From Ascaphus truei (lineage: Eukaryota > Chordata > Amphibia > Anura > Ascaphidae), in NCBI GenBank assembly GCA_036426205.1, contig CM071567.1:294350592-294414591 (forward strand): a stretch of DNA of 64,000 bases, written 5' to 3'. Shown here one piece after another: positions 35,930 through 46,370 of the stretch. The position numbers and the translations under genes are program-made. Below the pieces are notes generated by a model. It was not told the DNA's origin, did no database searches, and worked only from the letters and a program-made list of their open reading frames with translations. Within the stretch, counting starts at the first letter, position 1. Each line of letters begins with the position of its first letter.

Positions 35930-36135
35930 GGTTCATTCAGACCTAAAAATATGGATTTGGTGGGAGGGGAAGAAAGAAAGAGAGGTAGGGAAGGACGAGG
36001 GGGTGGAGGCGGGCGTGGGAGAATGGGGAAGAGAGAGGGGGAGAGAGAGAAGGGGAGAGAGGGGAAGGTGAGAAAGGGGGAAGAGAGAACAGGAGGAAAG
36101 GAACAAAGAAGGGGCAAGCTCATATGAGACAAGCT
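35930..36135. repeat. Polypurine (GGAGA)n-like tract
   Basis: G/A-rich plus strand, densest at 35960-36110, with GAGAGAGGGG units. Confidence 0.85.
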
Positions 36136-36174
36136 CTTATGGAAAGTACTGGCATTGTACCTGGCGTTTCTGTT

Positions 36175-37435
36175 TTATGTATATATTTTTTGTACATTAT
36201 AAATACAAAATTGTTCAATTGTCAACCTCTTCATTTTCACATAAGAATGAACGGAAGAAAGAGGGGGCAGCGAGTGAATTAGAATTCTAGTAACGTCATG
36301 AGTGAGAAAAGATCGTATCCTAGCAATATTTCTGAGGTGGAGAATGCAGGACTTAGTGAGGGAGTGAATGTGAGGAATGAAGGAGAGGGCAGAGTCGAAG
36401 ATGCCTCTAAGCTTGGACTGTTGATGAGATGTTGGTGGTATTATTGGCAATGAGGGAGAGTTTGGGTGTAGGGGTGACAGTGGAAGGGGGAAAGAGTATT
36501 TGTTCAGTTTTGGGCATGTTAAGCTTCAGGCTACAGTGCGACATCAAGAAGGAGATGGCAGAAAAACTGTTGGTGACACGGGACAAGAAAGAAGGGGGAA
36601 AGTTCAGGGAGGAGAGAAATGTGGGTGTGACCAGCATAGAGATGATACTGAAAACCAAAAGATAGTATTAGTTCACCAACAGAAAGAGGGAGTGAAGAGA
36701 AGGAGACAACAGAGAAGGAAAAAACAAAAGAGTAGCGGGATAGGTAGGACATCAACCAATAAAGGGCTGCGTCATGGAGGCGAATGGAATGGATAGTGTC
36801 TAGGAGAATGGGGTAATCAATGGAGTTGAAGGAAGCAGAGATATCCAGGTTAATTAGTAAAGATATGTGACCCTTAGATTTAGCTGTGAGTAGGTCATTG
36901 CCCCCCTTTGTTAGTGCTTTCTCTGTGGAGTGTACTGGAAGGAAACTAGATTGCAAGGAGTCAAGCAGGCAGTTGGAAGAGAGAAAGTGAGTCAAGTATT
37001 TGTATACAAGCTGCTCAAGTAGCTTGGATGCAAAGATGAGAAGAGAGATAGGAGAGGAAGGTTGGGTCAAGAGAGGTTTCTTTAGAATGGGTGTGATGAA
37101 TGCATGGGAATGTGCCAGAAATAAGAGAGGGGTTAAAAATGTGAGTTAGGGTGAGGCTTAGTTTGCCAAAGAGGGAGTGGAGGAGAAGTCAGAGAATATG
37201 ATCAAGGGGGCAAGTAGTAGGGTAAGATGATGACAGGAGTATGGAGACGTCATCCTCAATCACAGGGGAAAATGAGATCAGGGTAGATTTAGGTGTGCGA
37301 GGGAAGATAGATGATGCGTGTGGAGCCTGACATGAAGTTATAATGTTTATGGACTCAAAATTATCTTTGATGTAGGAGGCAAGATCTAGTTGGGTAGAGA
37401 AGGGAGTTAAAGGTGGCAAATAGGCATTGAAGATT
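36175..37435 (-). mobile_element. L2 LINE fragment, reverse transcriptase, decayed
   Basis: On the minus strand, frames at 36531-37070, 36407-36658 and 36175-36450 together give the L2 reverse transcriptase order: SKLLEQLVYKYLTHFLSSN, STEKAL...DLLTAKSKGHISLL, a decayed palm domain, GFQYHLYAGHTHI (YADDTQI altered to YAGHTHI), SLKLNMPKTEQILFPPST, and finally FDSALSFIPHIHSLTKSC with LRNIARIRSFLT. Both catalytic aspartates of YADD are lost and there are several frameshifts. The upstream frame at 37189-37419 (DNFESINII) belongs to the preceding part. Confidence 0.8.
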
Positions 37436-38600
37436 AGAGAATGACAATATTAAAAAGCACAAACAAAACTCACAATGAATAATAAATAATGATATATAAT
37501 AATATTTAATCTAAATATTACACCACTCAATGCTGCTTCTAAGAATGGTCTCTAGAACCAAATAGGCATATTATAAATAAAAAAAAGCGCAAATGAGTGA
37601 AGTGATCAAATGAAAAATAGGAAAAAAATATATATAGAGTGATTTAAGTGCTCAAAATTCAAATAAGCACTCAACAACAAATCCTGCATGGATAATCCCA
37701 AAGTGAGATGTGCAAGAGTTAGGAATTCACCTCTTGCTGCATCAAGCCTCACAGAAAAAAGAACACAAAAAAAAGACATAGCATACCATAGTTTTACTAA
37801 ATGTTGAATTGTACCGGGTATGATGAAAGGGAATAAACTCACACTTTCACAGGTACAATAGCGCAGTTAGTGTAATATGTGTACACACTACCCACTCCAG
37901 ACCATTTGGATAAACAAGTTTTCTTGTGTCCGTACATGTGATCGCTCTGCTCTTTCTCATCGGTACAGTGACTTTTGCATTGGCATCATACGCATCCAGT
38001 GGGAGACCCGGATTGGATATTAAATTTGGTAGTACAGTGTCCTTGGGGGGTGTAATATTCTAGCCTGCAGTACCCATGCTTGGCCACCGGGATTGCTGCC
38101 GCTCTCTCAATTTCTTGTTCTAGCCTGCAGTGCCTATATTTGTCCACCGGGATTGCTGCTGCTAAATTACAGAACATTCCAGACCCTGAAACCTGACACC
38201 TCTGCACATGTGCTCTACCTCTCAGCTTGCCTATATAAACCTCCTTTCCTGTTCCTCTCTTGCCTGTTTATACTGGTTCCTCAGCTCTTGCTAGGTTCCT
38301 GTGTTTACTGCTGTGCTAGCTATTGCTATAGTCCTGTTCCAGTCTCCTCGTTGCCGACCTCTGCTTGTTACCTGACTACGTTATCTGCTGTCTGCCTCTG
38401 ACCTCTGCTTGTTACCAGACTACGCTACCTGCCGCCTGCCTATGATCTCTGATTGTGACCCCTATCACACTCCCTACTGTTCCTGCCACTGGGATCCACT
38501 TCAGCCGAAGTCCAATCCTTGAAAGAGGGTCAAAAACCCAATGCGTTTCACCTGTCTGTAAGCTTCCTCAGGGGTCAAGTTGAGGAAACCAACTGCAACA
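37436..38600 (-). mobile_element. Hammerhead-type interspersed repeat with an inserted CT-rich, LTR-like block
   Basis: Ends near 38520-38580 in a hammerhead-like core on the minus strand. The AT-rich arm (37440-37860) resembles the other copies. The block 38040-38500 is a CT-rich sequence of LTR-like composition (TATAAACCTCC, then GACCTCTGCTTGTTACC twice at 38362 and 38401). I cannot define its ends or exclude that it is a separate solo LTR. Confidence 0.35.
38530..38575 (-). ncRNA. Hammerhead-like core with both CTGAGGA and GAAAC
   Basis: Minus strand: CCCTGAGGAAGC (CTGAGGA = rc of 38565-38571), weak stem II, then GAAAC (rc of 38545-38549), GCATTGGG and TTTTTGACC. Both conserved boxes are present, but stem II is poorly paired and stem I is not clear. 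Confidence 0.5.
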
Positions 38601-38689
38601 GACATGCAAAACGTGTTGGATTTTTGGCCCTGCAGTTTATTCCAGACAGATCATATCTATATATATAATATAAGCATAAGCATAAGCTT

Positions 38690-38880
38690 ATAAGGGTCCA
38701 TGTCAAAATGGATTTGAAGCAAAAGGTGGCACTGTGTGCTCATTTGCATGTAATTTCCCAGAATCCCTTGCTGTAGTGGAAGCACTGTATTCTGGGTGAT
38801 AATGGTGAAAGACAGGGTTGCAGACCTGTCTAAGATATGCAAATGAGCCCACAGTAATATTTCCATTTGAGATATATATA
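38690..38880 (+). repeat. Octamer-bearing dispersed repeat, copy 1
   Basis: Contains GCTCATTTGCATG, CCCAGAATCCCTTGCTG, CTGGGTGATAATGG, GGGTTGCAGACCTG and ATGCAAATGAGC in the order seen at 45520-45650. The ATTTGCAT/ATGCAAAT motifs match the POU-domain (Oct) octamer. Unnamed family. Confidence 0.8.
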
Positions 38881-39039
38881 TACACACACATACATACATA
38901 AACACACGTACAAAATAAATGAGTACTTCAGTGTTAGGTGATACCTTTATTATTTGGACTAACAATTGATATTTTGGGACAAGCTTTCTCAGATCAAGCA
39001 ATACTAATTTACAAACAACTCCATGAGTTTAACAGCACA

Positions 39040-39225
39040 TAAAAATACCATTTGTGAGCACATTAACATGTCTCAGACAGGTCCACAAAACTGCCTTTCC
39101 CCATTAACTCTTAGTGTAGATTGCTTCCACTGCATCCAAGGATTCTGGGTAATAACATGCAAATGAGCATTCACAGTGTCACTTTTTGCTTTTCTTCCAT
39201 TTTAAAATGGACCCATATAAACTTA
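39040..39225 (-). repeat. Octamer-bearing dispersed repeat, copy 2 (inverted)
   Basis: Reverse complement of the same family: GTCACTTTTTGC, ATGCAAATGAGC and GGATTCTGGG read on the plus strand. With copy 1 it forms a diverged inverted pair separated by about 160 bp. Confidence 0.75.
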
Positions 39226-39227
39226 TA

Positions 39228-41455
39228 GTTACATAGTTACACAGTAGATGAGGTTGGAAAAAGACATACGTCCATCAAGTTCAACCTATGCTAAATTTAG
39301 ACAACAGATACTTTATCCTATATCTATACTTACTTATTGATCCAAACAAAAAACCCCAGTGAAATATCATCCAATGATATCTCATAAGGGGAAAGATAAA
39401 TTCATTCCTGACTCCAAGTATTGGCAATCAGATTACTCCCTAGATCAACATTCTTCCCATGTTTACTTATTTGGTATATCCCTGTATACATTTACTTTCG
39501 AAAAAGATGTCCAACCGTTTTTTGAACAAATCTATTGTATCTGCAATTACAGTCTCCATGGGTAATGAGTTCCACATTTGAACTGCCCCACTGTAAATAA
39601 CCCTTTCCTTTGTTGTTGGTGAAATCTCCTTTCCTCCAACCTAAAGGGATGCCCCTGAGTCCATTGTACTGCCCTTGGGATTAAAAATTATTTTGAAAGC
39701 TATCATATCCCCTCTTAGACGCCTCTTTTCTAATGTAAATAAATCTAATTTAGCTAGCCTCTCCTCATAAGTTAGATTGTCCATCCCCTTTATTAATTTG
39801 GTGGCTCTTCTCTGCACTCTCTCTAGTTCCATAATGTATTTTCTAAGGAGTTGTGCCCAAAATGGTACTTAATATTCATGGTGTGGTCTTACTAATTCTT
39901 TGTAAAGGGGCATAATTATGTTTACTTCCCTTCCATCCATTGCCCGTTTGATGCAAGATAAGATCTTGTTTGCCTTTGCAGCTACTGCATGACATTGGGC
40001 ACTATTTCTAAGCCTGCTGTCTACAAGCACTCCTAAATCCTTCTCCATCAAGGATTCCCCCAATTTATCCCCATTTAATTTGTAAGTCGCCTGTTTATTG
40101 TTGCTTCCCAAATGCATAACTTTACATTTATCTGTATTAAACCTCATCTGCCATTTACCTGCACAAGTTTCCAGTCTTTTTAAGGAGAAATTACATCCTA
40201 CTCTGATTCTACTACCTTACACAATTTAGTATTATCAGCAAAGATGCAGACTTTCCTTTCTATGCCAACCTCAAGGTCATTAATAAACAAGTTAAAAAGT
40301 AGGGTCCCAATACCGATCCCTGAGGTGCTCCACTCACGACCTTAGCCCAACCTGAAAAAGTTTCATTTAAGACAACTCTCTGTTGTCTATCCTTCAACCA
40401 GTTTTCAATTCAGGTGCATATATTTTTACTGGTTCCAATTTGCTTTATTTTGTACACCAACCTTGTGTGGAATCGTATCAAAAGCCTTTGCAAAATCTAA
40501 GTTGACCACATCAACTGCATTACCCTGGTCTAAATTCCTACTTGCCTCCTCAATGAAACAAATAAGGTTAGTTTAGCATGATCTATCCTTCATAAATCCA
40601 TGCTGACTATTACTAATAATTTTGTTTTCCATTATGTATTCCTGACTATTATCCTGTATAGTTTCCCCACTATTTAAGTCAGGCTTACAGGTCTGTTATT
40701 CCCCGGTTGTGATCTACAGTAGCTCCCTTTTTTAATATAGGCACACTTCAGCTTTACGCCAATCTTGTGGTACAGAGCCTGTGGAAATTGAGTCCTTGAA
40801 TATTAAATATAATGATTTGGCTATTACTGAACGTAACTCCTTGAGAACACTTGGATGTATGCCATCGGGGCAAGGTGCCTTATTTACTCTAATTTTTTCA
40901 AGATGCCTATGAACTTCTTCCTAATTTAAACAATTGTTCATTAATATGGAGGTTGTGGCTTCCTCCTGCGGCACTACTATTGAAATCGATTCTTCCCTGG
41001 TAAACACAGAGGCAAAGAATTTGTTTAATACCTCTGTTTTTTCCTTATCTCCAATAATCTGCCTACCCATCTCACACTGAAAGGGTCCTATATTTTCTTT
41101 TCTCATTTTTTTTGTTATTAAGGTACTTAAAGAACTTCTTATGGTTGATCTTACTTTCTATTGCAATCCTTTTTCATTATCCATTTTTGCTAATTTGATT
41201 GCCCTTTTGCAATTTTTGTTACATTTCTTATAATTCTGATACGATGCCTCCGTCCTTTCTGACTTAAAGAATCTAAACGCCTTCCTCTTCTTTTCCATTT
41301 CCTCCCCTACCTGTTTATTTAGCCACATTGATTTTGATTTTTTTCTTTAATACTTATTACCCAAAGGTATACACTGATAAGTGTGCTTTTCTAACAATGT
41401 TTTAAAGACTGCCCATTTATCTTCTACATTTTCCCCTGCAAAAACATCATCCCAG
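39228..41455 (-). mobile_element. CR1-type LINE, second copy, decayed
   Basis: Minus strand, same family as 17155-18656. The 3' end has GTTACATAGTTACA octamer-like repeats (39228-39241). Recognisable pieces upstream: [32 protein letters not shown] with IKRAMDGREVNIIMPLYK, FNTDKCKVMHLG, then through frameshifts the palm region and VLNKFFASVFTREE (about 41000-41030) and WDDVFAGENVEDKWAVFKTLL (about 41390-41455). Longer at the 5' side than the first copy but with many frameshifts and deletions. The endonuclease is missing. Truncated near 41455 against an LTR. Confidence 0.8.
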
Positions 41456-42430
41456 TGTATTACTTGTAGTACTTGCGCAGTAGTGCGTGAGTTGCGGCAG
41501 CACAGTACAAAGCGTGCAAAGCAGGGCCAATCAGATAGAGGTTCTGAGCTGGGACTACATATCCCATAAGCCTCAGAGGCAATCACATGCAGTCAGATAG
41601 CCAATAGGGTTCTAGGGTTCTCCTCAGAAGGGAAGTAGGAAGCTGACAAGGGTGTACGAGTGTCAGTAGGTGCCAAGAGAGGATAGGGGTAGGAGGTGCA
41701 GGTGCAGAGAGGCAAGTACACTAGGCCAGAAACCCCCTTAGGCCCCCTTAGGCCCTGAGACATTGCTTGAGCTTGTGGCTGCTTTAGGGGCAGGCCCTAG
41801 GATAGGGAACCTGCCCCATTAGTGCTGTTTAGTGAGTAAGGTACACAGCGGATGCTGAAAACCCTGAGAGCGGTCTGGGACCAGGCCTAGTCAGAGAGAG
41901 AGAGAGAAAGAGAGAGACCGTCATCAGGGTGGGACCACCCCTAATGGACAATCGCTCCAGCGGAGTCCAGGACATTGTGGAGGAGTTCGTGGATCGGGGG
42001 GATCCTTTGTGAAGTTGTCTGAAAGCCCGGGTGCTGGAGCGCCCAGCAGGTATCATTATAAAGTGCACCAACAGAGTACATACACATAGTGGCAACGCTG
42101 ACCACAGGACCAGGGTGGGAAGGGTTGCATTTTGGACACAGTGTGGGGGACACGGTGGAGGGGTATGCCTTGCATAGTGCGTGGGCAGTTGTACTCTTAG
42201 TCATTATAGAGTATAGGGTGTTAAGAGTTATCTATGTTACAGTAGAGGGCCTTCATATTTTATACTGTATGGGTGTTATTTATGTTGTTGGGTCCTGTGA
42301 GGGTCTCCTCCCACTAAGTTGGGATCCCTTGCAGGTGGAGGTGCTGCAGCGGATTGTAAGTAAATCACCCCAGGCTCTCTCCGTGGCGGAGGCATAGGCT
42401 CCTGGGAAAGGGCAGCACCGGTAACTTTCT
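41456..42430 (+). mobile_element. LTR, same family as 20.1 and 56.5 kb
   Basis: Shares with the other copies GGACTACA-TATCCCA/ACTACAACTCCCA, AGGCCCC...TAGG, GACCAGxCC, GxGCxCCCAGCAGGTA...AAGTGCACCAACA, and the end GCAGGTGGAGGTGCTGC. TG/CA ends are not evident. An AG-rich microsatellite (41895-41920) lies inside. No coding sequence. Confidence 0.6.
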
Positions 42431-42435
42431 GTGTT

Positions 42436-42835
42436 CAGGGGGAAACAGTTCAACCCGATTGAAAGGCAGTGGCTGGACCTTAAGAAAGCTGTGCATAAAC
42501 AAATGCCCACAAACCTTAATGAACTGAAGCAACGTTGTAAAGAAGAGTGGGCCAAAATTCCTCCACAACGATGTGAGAGCCTGATAAAGTCATACGGAAA
42601 ACAATTACTTCAAGTTATTGCTGCTAAAGGTGGTTCTACAAGCTATTGAATCATAAGGTATACTTAGTTTTTCACACATGGCTTCTCCATTTTGGCTTTA
42701 TTTTTGTTAAATAAATCATGACACGGTGTAATATGTAATGTGTTGTTCATCTGAGGTTGTATTTACCTTATTTTAAGACCTGCTAAGGAACAGATGATTG
42801 TTATTATGTCCTGATATGTAAAACCATTTATTGTG
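42436..42835 (+). mobile_element. Tc1-like transposon, 3' part with transposase C-terminus
   Basis: The 72-codon frame 42431-42649 encodes FNPIERQWLDLKKAV, LNELKQRCKEEWAKIP and YGKQLLQVIAAKGGST, the C-terminal end of Tc1 transposases. NPIE contains the third catalytic acidic residue of DDE. The downstream AAATAAATCATGACACGGTG and TGATATGTAAAACCAT resemble the 3' untranslated and terminal region of these elements. The N-terminal DNA-binding domain and the first two catalytic residues are missing; the left side abuts an LTR. Confidence 0.85.
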
Positions 42836-44002
42836 TTTGTGTGTTGTGTGTGTGTTAAGTGCGCATATTATTGCAGCAGGTAACTCCTATTATGTCATCA
42901 TCCTTAATAAAAGCAATTTTCATATTGCATCATGACTTTACTACAGAAAACATATTCTGCAGCACAGTACAATGTCATTCTCACAGAAAATAAATCCCTA
43001 CCCTGAACAACTTACAGTCTAATATACAATTTCAAAGGCAAATAAAAGGACTTGTATATAAACAGAGTGTGGGCTAGATGGTCCTGATCTGCTATACACT
43101 ACTATATTTCTATGCACTGATTCTTCAAACAGTTCTTCCACATTCTTCACCAGTAGCTCACCTCTTTTCAACAAAGGGCACAATAGAAAAAAAAGATAAA
43201 GAATACACATATTTTTTTTTTGTTGCAAGGATGAAGTACAGTATTAGAAATGTTACAGCTGTTGCAATCTGGAAAGCAACAGAGAAGACAGATGTCTTCA
43301 GCAGAAGAAGATAAACCAGTCAAATGTAGCAGATCTGTCTCATCTTCTTTTACACGCAAGATTTCTACTTTGAGCACCGCTAAGATAGAATTTACAGTAG
43401 AGTAGATGAGAAAGGGCAAAAGCGTTTCTGCTCATGTCAAGTGGTTACATAGCCTACTGACAGCTCACTGTTGATTTCTTGCCATCTTGTAAGTCTGTGT
43501 TCATTTGTATTCAATTCAGTCACTAGAAATAAAGTTCTCTCTAGCTGTGACCTTTTGCAGAACAATTCAGACCAATGTCCATCATCGCACTTTCCAACTA
43601 AGTCGTTTTGTGTATATACAATTCAGCGTCCTATGACTGGCAGATTGAAGTGTCCATGTTGTTGGGCTTCAGCTGGCAGGAATTGTATAAGGAAGTGTGG
43701 TAACATTGCAATCAGTCTCAGACTGGCCACGCTCGGGTACAGCCCATTTACCACAAATTCCCTTTTAGACTGAAATTAGTTTTTGATTCCCACTTGGTGG
43801 ATGATAGTACGTCATATGAGAAAGCTTGCCTCCAGTTATATTTAGGAGATAAATGAGCCATTGAGAAATCACCAGGGAAATGTAAGAGTGCTATATGTAA
43901 CTGAGCCGAAGTGGAGTTTCTGAAATGTTTTAGATATATAAATATATATATATATATATGCAAATACAACTGTATGCTCATCTGCATGTCTTAGGCAGGT
44001 CT
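42836..44002. other. No gene recognised
   Basis: AT-rich DNA with a TA run at 43934-43959. 43960-44002 is a fragment of the octamer repeat (GCTCATCTGCATGTCTTAGGC) that abuts the palindrome's outer edge. Confidence 0.5.
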
Positions 44003-44785
44003 CTTGGGTGAGGTGAGATACAAACACCTTTGTACCGGATGCCCAAAATATGACAGGCACCATATGGCCATGTAAGAGATTATTCCCGTGTCTAGAAACC
44101 TAGCAGGGCCGCGTATTAGCTATGATACACCACGATCACTAACACCCCTCCCTCCCTCCCCCTTTTCTCTCCTACCCCCTTTTCTCTCCCTTCCTTTCAT
44201 TTCCTCTTGGCTCAATGTACGTCTTCCATTTGTCTGTCTGTATGGTTGTTTGTCTGTCGGTCTTGTCTTTATTCTGTTTGTCTACCTATGTCGTGGTTTA
44301 CCTGTTTATATACTCGTTTTGCTGATTCGCGTGTCTTCCTGTGTGTCGGTTGGGCTGCTGGTGCGCTGGTAACTGAGTCCGAGCGTCGGGCTCCCTCGGT
44401 CAGAATGTTGGTCTGACACCGTTGTATTAACTCTGGAAGGCGACCCCGTCGAGATGCCCTCTCGGCTCACCGTTAGACCACAGTTCAAAATCTTGATATA
44501 CTACTATCTATATCATTATATTTTCAGATCAAGGAGGATCATCATGTCAAATGTACCTTTGAATGTATTGCTGTAAACCATAAAAATTTAAGTTACAAAA
44601 AAAAAAGTTATATGCAACTCAGGAAAGGGGGCATTTATATATCAGAAATACTGCAAAGCAGCACTAAATATATATCAACGTAAATGTAAAGAAATACAAT
44701 TCACAAAGTATAACACACTTTTGACATAACTACTCTCAGGGTGGTTTGGTGTGTGTGTGTGTGTGTATTGTGTAACATCCATACA

Positions 44786-44819
<34 letters not shown>

Positions 44820-45340
44820 CATCACTACATACATACACAGGCGGCACACTTTATTCGAGTGCGGCTCATTCCGCAAGCCGGGAATGTCCCGGCTTGCGAG
44901 CCCACTCCCTCGGCGTGCCGCCATCACCGATGCGCGGTCACGCAAACATCGGTTGCCTGTGCCGCCTGTACGCGTGCCCAGGCTCCCCGAGGGAGCCCTG
45001 GTGTCGCGTGGATCTACTTACGGCGGCGGGACGTTCCGGGGGACCCGGCGGACCCGGTATGGAGAGGGAAGCCCCGATCGGCAGGCCTCTCCTCCGAGGC
45101 TTCGGCGCGCGCCGCACCCTCCGCGCGCGCCAGGTTACTGCTGCGGCCGAGAACGGGCAAATGCTCGAATAACTCGGCCGCAGCAGTACATACATACATA
45201 CATCCTACATACATACATACATACACCATAATACTGAGTTAAGTTATGGTGAGTAAAAAAGTGACAAAAACCCTCCACAGGAAAGCAAATATGCAATATA
45301 ACTGTATGCTCATCTGCATGTCTTAGGCAGGTCTGCAACC
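44003..45340. repeat. Left arm of giant inverted duplication
   Basis: This arm is the reverse complement of 45612-46990 along its whole length. Contents from the outside in: 600 bp of L1 3' sequence (plus orientation, ending in AAAAAAAAAA at 44598-44607), flanking host sequence, GT and (CATA)n repeats, a 355-bp GC-rich element, more (CATA)n, and an octamer-repeat fragment. The arms differ mainly by 1-2-bp indels and some substitutions. Confidence 0.95.
44836..45190. mobile_element. GC-rich element inside (CATA)n, left copy
   Basis: A 355-bp CpG-dense segment set in a CATA microsatellite. One end has GGCACACTTTATTCGAGTGC followed by a GCAAGCCGGGA...TCCCGGCTTGC hairpin. The other has a GCGGCCGAG...CTCGGCCGC hairpin around GAATTATTCGAGC-like sequence. 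TTATTCGAG is thus shared near both ends in inverted orientation. This suggests an unnamed non-autonomous DNA element with hairpin ends. Overlapping frames are compositional. Confidence 0.55.
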
Positions 45341-45611
45341 TGAAGGCGGGGTGTGCAGATAAAATCAACCCCACACTGATGAGACCCATCAAGGTCGAAA
45401 CAGCTGTCTGTGGGTGGTTTTCTGGGTATGCACCTTAACCCTGGCTGTGCTCAAAGCTGTGACCATGCAGCAAGCTTAAGCCTATAGGGAACCATGTTAA
45501 AAATGGTTATTGAGGCAAAAAGTGACACTGTGTGCTCATTTGCATGTCATTTCCCAGAATCCCTTGCTGCAGTGGAAGTGCTGTATGCTGGGTGATAATG
45601 GGGAAAGGCGG
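45341..45611. other. Spacer of the giant inverted duplication
   Basis: 271 bp, not duplicated. It holds the hammerhead ribozyme (45369-45414) and the plus-strand octamer repeat copy (45480-45611 and on into the right arm). Confidence 0.85.
45369..45414 (+). ncRNA. Type I hammerhead ribozyme, complete fold
   Basis: All core residues are present in order. Stem I strand CCCACA (45370-45375), CTGATGA (45376-45382), stem II GACC/GGTC (45383-45386, 45393-45396) closing a CATCAA loop with the canonical G10.1-C11.1 pair, GAAA (45397-45400). Stem III is only 2-3 bp (AC(A)...(T)GT, 45400-45407), then cleavage triplet GTC (45406-45408) and the other stem I strand TGTGGG (45409-45414), a perfect 6-bp match. 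Predicted cleavage follows C45408. Such a short stem III is known from newt satellite, Penelope-like and retrozyme hammerheads, which often cleave as dimers. Distal GGTG (45350-45355) and CACC (45431-45434) could extend stem I. Activity is inferred from the fold. Confidence 0.88.
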
Positions 45612-45766
45612 GGTTGCAGACCTGCCTAAGACATGCAGATGAGCATACAGTTATATTTGCATATTTGCTTTCCTGTGGAGGGTTTTTGTCACTTTTTTTA
45701 CTCACCATAACTTAACTCAGTATTATGGTGTATGTATGTATGTATGTATGTATGTATGTATGTATG

Positions 45767-46127
45767 TACTGCTGCGGCCGAGTTTATTCGAGCATTTGCC
45801 CGTTCTCGGCCGCAGCAGTAACCTGGCGCGCGCCGGAGGGTGCCGGGCGCGCGCCGAAGCCTCGGAGGAGAGGCCTGCCGATCGGGGCTTCCCCCTCTCC
45901 ATACCGGGTCCGCCGGGTCCCCCGGAACGTCCCGCCGCCGTAAGTAGATCCACGCGACACCAGGGCTCCCTCGGGGAGCCCTGGGCACGCGTACAGGCGG
46001 CACAGGCAACCGATGTTGCGTGACCGCGCATCGGTGATGCGCGGCACGCCGAGGGAGTGCGGCTCGCAAGCCGGGACATTTCCCGGCTTGCGGAATGAGC
46101 CGCACTCGAATAAAGTGTGCCGCCTGT
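45767..46127. mobile_element. GC-rich element inside (TATG)n, right copy
   Basis: Inverted copy of 44836-45190. Single-base indels distinguish the two (for example GGGAAATG versus GGGAATG, and AGCCGCACTCC versus AGCCCACTCC). Confidence 0.55.
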
Positions 46128-46152
46128 GTATGTATGTATGTATGTATGTATG

Positions 46153-46186
<34 letters not shown>

Positions 46187-46356
46187 TGTATGTATGTACA
46201 CATACACACACACACACACACAAACCACCCTGAGAGTATGTTATGTCAAAAGTAGTGTTATACTTTGTGAATTGTATTTCTTTTTACATTTTACGTTGAT
46301 TATATATTTAGTGCTGCTTTGCAGTTATTCTGATATATAAATGCCCCCCTTTCCTG

Positions 46357-46370
46357 AGTTGCATATAACT
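46357..46370. repeat. L1 target-site duplication, left
   Basis: AGTTGCATATAACT, identical to 53243-53256, directly followed by the T-run that is the complement of the L1 poly(A). Confidence 0.9.

Noticed and set aside
17155..41455. Host gene encoding reverse transcriptase-like protein
   Set aside because: Both loci are CR1 LINE copies ending in octamer repeats, with truncation and frameshifts.
44741..46228. Arg/Ala/Pro-rich frames on both strands in the palindrome
   Set aside because: Mirror images of each other in the two arms and due to the GC-rich non-coding element and CATA repeats.
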